Below, in pieces: positions 56,871 through 64,000 of a DNA stretch of 64,000 bases. Made by a program: the position numbers and the translations under genes. The notes under the pieces were generated by a model. It made no database searches, had not been told where the DNA came from, and worked only from the letters and a program-made list of their open reading frames with translations. The stretch lies in contig NC_087068.1 in assembly GCF_963678635.1 (NCBI RefSeq), positions 58,017,896 to 58,081,895 of the forward strand, read 5' to 3'. Source of the stretch: Symsagittifera roscoffensis. Taxonomy: Eukaryota > Xenacoelomorpha > Acoela > Convolutidae. Positions within the stretch are counted from its first letter, which is position 1; each line of letters opens with the position of its first letter.

Positions 56871-57500
56871 GTGATAGTGGGAGTTATGATGGCGATACGA
56901 TGGCTGCAAGCTCATGTGAGAGAGAATAATAGACAGGAGGCACCGACGAGAGAACAGTTGCGGAAGTTAGATTGTCTAAAAGATTTAGATCTTTTTGAGA
57001 CAATGTGCAAAATTCTAAACATTCCGATGGAAGTGAAGAAGATATGGGCAAGAAAACGATTGATGCCATGGTCCAGAGCTAACATGACTGCATGGTTGTA
57101 CGAATATGCTAAGAAGCATACGTCGAAGCACGGCAGAGTGTATAGTGGATATCAGCTGGACATTGGAGCGGGAGCCTTCAAGGGAACTTTCGTGACTCAT
57201 CGGAATGCATTGACCACCGCTGTGAAAAGAATTTCCAGGACATGTGAACGTAGTGGAAAGGAGAAGGCAGAGATGTTAAAGGAAGATTTGGAGAGAAATG
57301 TGACGTTGTGTCTCCACAACAGCTTCTGCAGGAACAGAGAATCTAACGTGGATCCCCTACCTTGTTGCAAACAGAGGGTAGAAGAGCGGAAGTGTTGGAG
57401 GACTGCTTCCAACAGCGTCAGAATAGCCAACGATGTATTGCAAGACACAGAAACTGAAAGTGCAGAGTCAGTATCACATGAGGAGGAGATGGAACATTGA
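56871..57500 (+). CDS. E2 ORF2 extreme C-terminus (unknown family)
   Basis: 209 residues in the same frame as the preceding pieces, so probably the last part of the polyprotein rather than a gene of its own. Conserved with E1 28679-29221 (LFETMCKILNIPMEV, FVTHRNALTT, LCLHNSFCRNRE). Helical and basic, with an acidic C-terminal tail. It ends at TGA 57498-57500 and is followed by non-coding DNA. Confidence 0.55.
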   Translation: MIVGVMMAIRWLQAHVRENNRQEAPTREQLRKLDCLKDLDLFETMCKILNIPMEVKKIWARKRLMPWSRANMTAWLYEYAKKHTSKHGRVYSGYQLDIGAGAFKGTFVTHRNALTTAVKRISRTCERSGKEKAEMLKEDLERNVTLCLHNSFCRNRESNVDPLPCCKQRVEERKCWRTASNSVRIANDVLQDTETESAESVSHEEEMEH

Positions 57501-58707
57501 CAAATGGTCGAGAAAACAAGAGACAAAAAGAAAGAGAATTAGAAGAATTTAGAAGTTTTAGAACTTCTAAACGACGAAAAAGAAGAAAACAAAGGAGTGA
57601 TGAAGAAAAGTTAAAACTCAGGATTGTTTTATGTGTGTGAAACACTCAAGTGAGAAACCAAGCAACCAAGTTGTAATTGAAAACTGAAACAATTAGTTGA
57701 GTTTTCAACATTAAAGAATTTGTTGCATTTGTGAATTTGTATTCTAATTTTTAGTGAAGTGGCTTTAGAGACACTTATTAATTATTTAGAAAGGCTTGAG
57801 GGAAAATTATATTTAATTTAAATATTCCAGCCTGCATGATTGTTTTTAATCACTTAGGACGGCTGATCACTTTGTGGTGACATGAAAGACTTGGGTAATC
57901 TCTTGAAGAGGGAGATTGTTGCATTGTTCTTTCTAACCATAGAGTTTCTTAGTTTTGATATTCAGGACAATAACAAGCAAGATTTTAATTGACGGTTTTA
58001 AGCGATTAGTGACGTTATTGGAGGTTTTTAATCACTTATTGCAGGATTGTTTTTAATCACTTAGGACGACTGATCACTTTGGGGTGACATGAAAGACTTG
58101 GGTAATCCCTTGAAGAGGGAGATTGTTGCATTTTCCTTTCTAACCACAGAGTTTCTTAGTTTTAATTGACGGTTTTAAGCGATTAGCGACGTTATTGGTG
58201 GTTTTTAATCACTTATTGCATGATTGTTTTTAATCACTTAGGACGACTGATCACTTTGTGGTGACATGAAAGACTTTGGTAATCTCTTGAAGAGGGAGAT
58301 TGTTGCATTGTTTTTTCTAACCACAGAGTTTCTTAGTTTTAATATTCAGGACAATAACAAGCAAGGTTTCCGAAGGGAAGGAGCATAGTAGGATAATTTA
58401 AGCTTGTTGGTTGGCAGGACTGTCCTGCAAACCAACTTCTTTTAAATCTAGAAAAAAAAGAGTTCTAATCAGGACATTGACACTGGAAGTCAGAAAAGAT
58501 GTTTTTATCTTAGGTTATATCCTCAATGTGCAGATTAATGAAAAAATTTGAAGGCTATAGTGATGTAGTATGATGCCATTTATATTCTGCAGTGAGTCGA
58601 TATGACGTGGATAAAAGTAATCTCGTGCATTTTGTAAATTCTGTTCGATGACACTGTACCTATTTTACGAACATTGCGAGATTCAATGAGGACATTGACC
58701 GGACTTT
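57501..58707 (+). other. E2 3' untranslated region
   Basis: AT-rich, non-coding. It contains a three-unit tandem repeat (57838-58366) and then unique sequence up to the polypurine tract. Confidence 0.65.
57838..58366 (+). repeat. Three tandem repeats in the E2 3' UTR carrying a piece of LTR
   Basis: Units start GATTGTTTTTAATCACTTAG at 57838, 58045 and 58222 (207, 177 and about 145 bp; the second lacks about 25 bp, the third is partial). The first two contain AATTGACGGTTTTAAGCG followed by ATTAG(T/C)GACGTTATTGG, a 35-bp match to the E2 LTR (30578-30612). Confidence 0.85.
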
Positions 58708-58717
58708 CCGGGGAGTA
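58708..58717 (+). promoter_or_regulatory. E2 polypurine tract
   Basis: CCGGGGAGTA immediately before the TGTGAC start of the 3' LTR; identical to the E1 tract. Confidence 0.8.
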
Positions 58718-59566
58718 TGTGACATTCGACCAGAATGGATCAAAATGCAGATTCAGCAGATTAGGAAATTTAGCAGGTTTTAATTGACGGTTTTAAACGA
58801 TTAGCGACGTTATTGGAACGTCATATTTCTGAGAAACGTCAGAAACGGCCATTTTGGCAAGAAAGAGCTGAAATAAAGAGAACATTAGTTGCAATAGCGA
58901 TAACACCGGAAATTGTGATTGAGAAACAACAACAGATTGCAGGAATAGCAGAGACCGTTCCAAGTTGCACCTATTGTGTCGCTACAATAGTTGCAAGTCA
59001 GTTGCTAACAACAGTGAGGGGTGGAAACCAGCCTTCCGGGTTACAGGGAAATCAAGCTTAACGTGCTTGATTCAGTGGATTCGAGAATCCGGAGGGGTTC
59101 CGGGACTGAAACTTTTATCATCTTATATAAACTTTTAGCTTCCCTGTCATGTCCTGATTTGAATTTAATTAACATCTGAATTCATTTTGCTAGGATGAGA
59201 AGCTAGGAGTTGGGGGAAAGGGTTGATCCATCTTCGATGGAGATGATGATTTTTATCTACTGAACAAAAACAATAATAATTCAAAAAGTAGTAGTAGCCC
59301 TGTTTTTAGGAGTGACCTCGTGGTCTGGGGATACTGAGACCCAGCCATGAGCTCACTAATTTTGCATGTAATTAAGTTAATTTGAGTGTTTTGACCGAAG
59401 CCGAAAGCAGTAACGTTTTTGTCGACCCGATGTTAGAAAGACCACCAAAAGAACTGGCTTGGTAGAGACGGTTAAAAGCATGTAAAACTCTGTTTAGACG
59501 TTGGCCAGTCGTCTTAGGACTTAGTTTTATTTTCCGTCGATATGTATCTTCCGGGCGAATGTTACA
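58718..59566 (+). repeat. 3' LTR of E2 (849 bp)
   Basis: TGTGACATTC to GCGAATGTTACA. Compared with the 5' LTR copies, about 75 bp are missing after TTATTGGAACG (deletion between short ACG repeats), and the part before AATTGACGG is replaced by GGTTTT, as in the 3' UTR repeats. TATATAAA at 59124-59131. Confidence 0.9.
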
Positions 59567-59638
59567 ACTCTTGAGCCAATTGTTATAGGGCCTATTTTTC
59601 TTTAACCTCATATGTGACTTAAGTAGGCGACTGTTACA
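59567..59638 (+). repeat. Tail of the E1 3' LTR, resuming after E2
   Basis: ACTCTTGAGCCAATTGTTATA and on to GCGACTGTTACA matches the last 72 bp of the 5' LTR (9534-9605), showing that E2 lies inside the E1 LTR. AAT follows, matching AAT before the E1 5' LTR. Confidence 0.9.
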
Positions 59639-60124
59639 AATTATCGAAACCTGAAGTTTCTGGAACTAAAGATATGGTATCTTTTCAGTTTCTGATCCTT
59701 TATTAAAGCATCTGGCTTCGAGATCTAGAATTTAATTCATCCACTTGGTTGCTCGTACAAAGTGACATGTATAAATTTTTTCATCAAACTACTAAATTTC
59801 TTAAAGATGAAGCTCCAAAAATTTTTCATAGCTTTCCAGAGTGCTTGGTTCTAGCGGGGGATACTCGTATCTGGAGCTGTCATTCTTGAGTAGAAGCAAT
59901 CTGGAACATTATTTCAATGACTCCCAATTGTACAATTAATCTTATTTAGAACCATTAAATCTTAGGATAAGTAACACGATATTTCACTTAAGCGTTTAAT
60001 TTTTTGTTGGCTTTTTGAATATTTACTTAGTTTGATAAGTTAACTATTTTGAGTAATTTCGAAAAAAAACAAATTATGAAAAATACTATTAATTATAAAA
60101 TTATTACTATTACTATAAAATTAT
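59639..60124. other. AT-rich sequence without genes
   Basis: Nothing recognisable on either strand. It may be intron or downstream flank of the thioredoxin-like ORF. Confidence 0.6.
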
Positions 60125-60451
60125 TTAAAAATCTATATATGCGTACGTGGGCACTCCTACAATGTTGGTTTCCAGACACAAAGGACGATCGGAAACGCAA
60201 TCCACAACTCCTATTTTGACTCCCGATGACGTTTCAGACTTATACTTCTCACACATCTCGTTCCAACTGGGTTTCATCTGTGCACAAATTCCACATTTAT
60301 CTGTGTAGAACATGAGAAAAAAGTTATTAGATTTCAACTCGTCATAGTAATTTTCTCTTGTTAAAGTTTGACAGTTTTGAAGATCTTTGGATTTGACAGG
60401 CTTCAAAATTGAACATAGAACCAATACTGAACATATAAAAAGGCTAGGCAT
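60125..60451 (-). CDS. Thioredoxin/PDI-like exon or fragment with signal peptide
   Basis: 108 residues. MPSLFICSVLVLCSILKPVKS looks like a signal peptide. Then comes a thioredoxin fold: FFLMFYTDKCGICAQMKPSW, with a CxxC redox site CGIC where PDI usually has CGHC, then VKIGVVDCVSDRPLC and GVPTYAY with the conserved cis-Pro. This matches the TXNDC5/ERp46 type of ER protein disulfide isomerase domain (about 105-110 residues), but the last strand and helix are missing. The frame meets TAA in AT-rich DNA just after GVPTYAY; a GT splice donor within ACGTACGC (about 60155) would allow an intron here, so it may be a first exon. It may equally be a truncated gene copy. It is the only non-transposon coding sequence in the window. 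Confidence 0.7.
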   Translation of the reverse strand: MPSLFICSVLVLCSILKPVKSKDLQNCQTLTRENYYDELKSNNFFLMFYTDKCGICAQMKPSWNEMCEKYKSETSSGVKIGVVDCVSDRPLCLETNIVGVPTYAYIDF

Positions 60452-60573
60452 ATCTCAAGCAAACTATTCTTAAAAAACTATTCTCGAATGTTGTGATTTT
60501 ACATCAGGTTTTGCAATTATTGCTAAACATACTTATTTAATTAACCGGTCACTTAGTTATGACCTTCACTAGC

Positions 60574-60596
60574 CATTCTCTCCGGCGGAGAGAATG
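60574..60596. promoter_or_regulatory. Perfect 23-bp palindrome upstream of the right-hand gag
   Basis: CATTCTCTCCG, a single G, then CGGAGAGAATG: 11-bp arms. It lies between the divergent thioredoxin-like ORF and the gag at 60703. It could be a binding site or RNA hairpin in the leader of the element. No LTR ends were found around it. Confidence 0.6.
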
Positions 60597-60702
60597 ATCT
60601 CTCATTGTTTTAATGTTTTAACTTACCGACTAATTCATATTATTTCTTATTCTTTTTAATAGTTTTAATTTAGAATTAGCTACAACAAAGTAACATTTTA
60701 TC

Positions 60703-61944
60703 ATGGCGCAGTCATCTAACGAATCTAACGTGAGAGGAATACCTCCCTTTTGGCAAAACCATACGGTAGACCCACCCATCCCTTGGGAAGATTGGAGTGA
60801 TCTGTTTCAATTAGCAATTATAGCTAAAGAAAACATAGATATAGAAAATCTACTCAATCCGTCGGAGAGACAACATCCATTACCACCAAATTTGGAAAAC
60901 CCACCGGACGGTGAAACAGACGCCCAAAGACGCTTGAGATTGGAGAGAAATATCCAAGAACAAAGAAGATATGACGAAGAAGAAACAGCTTCGATAAAAA
61001 CCGAAACTAAGAAATTTAACGGAATGCGAATAGAAGAAGCAGACAAGAAATTACGATCAGTCTTATATCTGGCATTGGGAAATGAAGGAAAAAGGATCTT
61101 CGGACAGAAATTTACCAAGGTGAAAGTCTTACAAATTTCTTTTAAACAATTCTGGGAGTTTTTAGCGACTGCTTTCGTAAGAAAATCAAACGTCACATTT
61201 GAACGACATAAACTGTTAAATAGAAAACAACGCGACAGAGAATCCCTCGAACAATTTTGGGGTGCCTTAGCTGAAATGGCTAAAAAGTGCGACATATCCG
61301 CAGGAGAAGAAGAGTGGATAAGAGATATTTTCATAAATAATATGAAAAACTACGATATACAAAGGAAATTATTAACAGAAACCCTCCCTCCACGCGAAGC
61401 ACTAAACGTAGCACTTATCGATGAAAAAGGAATTTTAAATCACTTGAAGTTAACTAATAATTTTAAATCCAACGGATCATCTGTACATAAACCAAACAAC
61501 CATTTTAACGTCAAAAGAGAACCAACTCTCAACATCGAAAGAAGTAACAGCTGTATGAAGTGTGGCGGTTCATTCTCAAAAGGACACTTAGCAGTTTGCC
61601 CAGCAAAGGACACAACTTGTACTTCTTGTAAATTCAAAGGTCATTTCACCAGACTTTGTAGATCTCGACGTAAAAATGTAAACATTGTAAATACCCAAAT
61701 TGTAGATAATACAGATTTTAATCCGTCGGATTTCCCGGATGTAAATACCGACCACACGGATAGAGAATGTTGCGGTGTCATAAACGCATGGTCGGAATCT
61801 GGACAAAGTGAAAACGACGATTACTCTGTACTAAATATAACTACAATTTTTGATAACGACGGAAAGGAACTGAAGAAATTATTAAACATCGGACTCGCAA
61901 AAAAAAAACCAAGTAATTTTAAACATTCAAGTGGATTCAGCTAG
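60703..61944 (+). CDS. gag of the right-hand Ty3/gypsy element (intact)
   Basis: 413 residues. The N-terminus (PPFWQNHTVDPPIPWEDWSD) is followed by LFQLAIIAKENIDIENLL and a helical capsid-like region up to about residue 250. Two zinc-binding motifs follow: CMKCGGSFSKGHLAVC at about 284 (C-x2-C-x7-H-x3-C, unusual) and a standard CCHC knuckle CTSCKFKGHFTRLC at 306-319. A tail rich in Asp and Asn leads to the protease. No stop breaks the ORF. It ends, after an A10 tract at 61899-61908, in a short out-of-phase tail; the protease-RT frame is +1 relative to it. The start is the first ATG after AT-rich DNA. Confidence 0.85.
   Translation: MAQSSNESNVRGIPPFWQNHTVDPPIPWEDWSDLFQLAIIAKENIDIENLLNPSERQHPLPPNLENPPDGETDAQRRLRLERNIQEQRRYDEEETASIKTETKKFNGMRIEEADKKLRSVLYLALGNEGKRIFGQKFTKVKVLQISFKQFWEFLATAFVRKSNVTFERHKLLNRKQRDRESLEQFWGALAEMAKKCDISAGEEEWIRDIFINNMKNYDIQRKLLTETLPPREALNVALIDEKGILNHLKLTNNFKSNGSSVHKPNNHFNVKREPTLNIERSNSCMKCGGSFSKGHLAVCPAKDTTCTSCKFKGHFTRLCRSRRKNVNIVNTQIVDNTDFNPSDFPDVNTDHTDRECCGVINAWSESGQSENDDYSVLNITTIFDNDGKELKKLLNIGLAKKKPSNFKHSSGFS
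61899..61908 (+). promoter_or_regulatory. A10 tract at the gag to protease-pol frame change
   Basis: Gag reads GCA AAA AAA AAA CCA here; pol is read one base further on. With nine A residues the two would be one ORF. Either translational slippage on the A-run or a one-base length change explains it. Confidence 0.5.
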
Positions 61945-64000
61945 CCCAGTGAGCTTTCTTAAGAAAAACGTACTTCACGAATTGAAATTACGTGATCCAT
62001 ACTTGAAAATTTATCCGGTGGATAAGACAACCAGAGACCTTTACTGTGGATTCACGGATAATGCCATAAACATCACTGGAAAGGTGAAGATTCCGATATT
62101 CTCAAATGGTTGGTCAGATAACGACTGTCAATTCTTCTTAACCGAGGGACATGAAAGGAACATCTTAGGAAACGACAACCTTCCAAAAGTGGGAATAGAG
62201 GTCTCTCAGAAACATTTTCCACACTTCCAGACCAACAAGCAGTGTAAGTCAGTAAATTCCATTTCCCAAACAAACCAAGATAGGGAAATCCTTAATATAT
62301 CAAAGTCATTTAAAAATTTATTCCTTCGGATTGGAAAAATTAAAAATCAAACGAAAATTACCCATTTTCACGAACCATTAAAACCAATCCAACTAAAAGG
62401 AAGACGTGTCCCCCTACATTTACTGGATGCGGTAAAAACAGAACTCAATAGATTAAAAGCAGAGGGACATATTAAAAAATTAGAAAATTGCGACGAAGAC
62501 AGATTTATTAGCCCAATAGTCATCACTTGCAAAAAAGACAAATCTATCAAACTGGCATTAGATTCCAAGTTCATAAACAAACAGATTTACAAGAACAAAT
62601 ATCAAATGCCAAACATCCATGAACTTGTAGACAACGTCGCGGCACAAATTACTAATGATTCCGTTGGAGAAGTGTGGTTTACTAATCTAGACTTAAAAAA
62701 TGCATACAGTCAATTAGCATTAGACAAATTTACTAGTAACCAATGTAACTTCAGTATTGTGGGCGGTGACATTACTGGTACTTACCAATTTTTAACTGGT
62801 TTTTACGGCTTAGGGGATATGCCCAACGAATTTCAAAGAGTAATGGACTCTACGTTAGGTTCAATCCCATTTACAAATTGTTACTTGGACGACATTTTAA
62901 TTTCTTCCAAAGGAACATTCTTAGACCACAAGAATATTGTATTAAAAATTCTATCGACCCTCGACGAATACAACTTTGCCGTAAAATGGTCAAAATGTAA
63001 ATTCTTTCAAAAAGAAATAGAATGGTTGGGATTTAAAATCTCTAAATCAGGAATTACCCCGTTATTCGACAAATCGAAAGCTATCAAAGACCTACCTATA
63101 CCGAAGAATCTGAAAGAATTACGATCATTTTTTGGTTCTATAAACCAATACATTAAATTTGTCCCAAACCTTGCATCCTTAGGAAGCCCACTCCGACCGC
63201 TCCTAAATAAGAAATCAATATTCCAATGGAACGATGATCATACAAAAGCGTTTGAAAGAATAAAAGAGGAAATCGTTAATTTAACAGAGAATATACATTT
63301 CGATGTAAAACGAAAAACTAGAGTGAAAACAGACGCATCACACAATGGACTTGGATCCTCGCTGGAACAACTCCATGGGAACGATTGGAAAACAATCTCA
63401 TTTGCGTCACGTTTTTTAAATCCTCACGAGTCCAAATACTCTACTAACGAACTCGAACTTTTAGGGGTTGTTTGGGCTGTTGAGCATTATAAAAATTACC
63501 TTTACGGCTCTGATTTCGAAATAATTACTGATCACAAGGCCCTATTATCCGCTCTTTCACCAAACCACGGAAATAAAACCTACCACAGTAGATTAACAAG
63601 ATGGGTAGACAGATTATTACCTTTTAATTTCTCAATCAAACATATCGCAGGAAAAGACATGGGCTTCACTGACCTTATTTCTAGAATCCCATCCGGAAAA
63701 GCCCTTCCAACTTCACATTACGACGAAGAATTCGTAGTAGCAAACATTAATAAGATTAATAAATCATTAAATCCGTCGGAGAAACTAAGAAATACCTGTT
63801 CAGCCATTGGTCACAATTTGGAAAATTCCGATTACGTCTTATTACGTAATTACTTAATAGCAGCAGTACTAAAACTTATTAACTCGTCTTTTCCAATTTG
63901 CTCATTCAATCACAGAAGAACAGAATTTTGTACATCAAATTGTATTCCAACGGATTATTCCAACACAAATACTTTAATTATTTCCATTTCAAATTCCGCA
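61909..64000 (+). CDS. Protease, reverse transcriptase and RNase H of the right-hand element (open to window end)
   Basis: The frame is open for about 2.1 kb with no stop. Protease: VDSASPVSFL with active-site D-S-A (Asp at 61934-61936), then FFLTEGHERNILGNDNLP. RT: SPIVITCKKDKSIKLALDSK, then FTNLDLKNAYSQLALD with the first catalytic Asp, FLTGFYGLGDMPNEFQRVMD, and CYLDDILIS (YLDD at 62882-62893), then LRSFFGSINQYIKF. RNase H: VKTDASHNGLGSSLEQ (Asp), YSTNELELLGVVWAVEHYKN (Glu) and ITDHKALLSAL (Asp), then the usual tail HIAGKDMGFTDLISRIP. Integrase is expected beyond the window. D-S-A instead of D-S/T-G is also used by some retropepsins. All catalytic residues are present, so this is the best candidate for an active element here. 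Confidence 0.9.

Larger units (their letters stand above)
34660..59566 (+). mobile_element. Giant Ty3/gypsy LTR retrotransposon E2 (about 24.9 kb)
   Basis: E2 runs from its 5' LTR (34660-35594, second copy of the duplication) to its 3' LTR (58718-59566). It sits inside the E1 3' LTR: E1 LTR sequence stops at ...CCTGACT before E2 and resumes with ACTCTTGAG after it, giving a 3-bp target duplication, ACT. The gene order is leader, gag-protease, RT-RNase H, integrase, macro-like domain, a gap, a coiled-coil/SGNH segment and a very long region of unknown function. It is less decayed than E1, as expected for the younger, nested element, but pol and the 3' ORFs carry about 20 stops or frame changes. 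Confidence 0.9.

Noticed and set aside
58813-59061. 82-codon plus-strand ORF
   Set aside because: It lies inside the E2 3' LTR and exists because of the deletion there; not open in the 5' LTR copies.

Overview
This is eukaryotic, probably invertebrate animal, repeat DNA. Four LTR retrotransposons of the Ty3/gypsy (Metaviridae-like) type fill almost the whole window. The only piece that looks like a host gene is a short thioredoxin/PDI-type exon or fragment at about 60.1-60.5 kb. The flanks (1-8.7 kb and 59.6-64 kb) are very AT-rich; the central elements look clearly richer in GC. Phylum cannot be fixed from the sequence; protein searches would be needed.

Layout. (1) 1-5.5 kb, minus strand: a decayed Ty3/gypsy element with gag (one frame, four nonsense codons), an aspartic protease and the start of reverse transcriptase, cut by the window edge. 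(2) 5.5-8.7 kb: AT-rich DNA without genes. (3) 8743-30507 plus 59567-59638: giant element 'E1' (about 21.8 kb), heavily decayed. It has a 5' LTR, a primer-binding site, a leader with a roughly 30-unit 41-bp hairpin minisatellite, gag-protease-RT-integrase remnants, a macro-domain-like ORF, then about 9 kb of extra coding sequence including an SGNH-hydrolase-like domain. (4) 34660-59566: giant element 'E2' (about 24.9 kb), a relative of E1 inserted inside the 3' LTR of E1. The E1 LTR tail resumes right after E2. A 4.15-4.2 kb block (part of the E1 3' LTR, the E2 5' LTR and the E2 leader) is present twice in tandem (29701-33852 and 33853-38060). (5) 60.7-64 kb, plus strand: a young-looking, apparently intact gag-pol element running off the window.

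How the genes fit together. E1 and E2 share one gene order: LTR, primer-binding site, repeat-rich leader, ORF1 (coiled coil, gag, two zinc knuckles, protease, RT, RNase H, integrase, macro domain), a 0.4-0.5 kb gap, then a very long ORF2 of about 2,950 codons where env would sit in a retrovirus, then 3' UTR, polypurine tract and LTR. ORF2 starts with a coiled-coil region, continues with an SGNH/GDSL-like domain, and the remaining roughly 2,000 residues match no family I recognise. Several breaks in one copy are open in the other, so ORF2 was probably one polyprotein. This giant element family is the most interesting content of the window.
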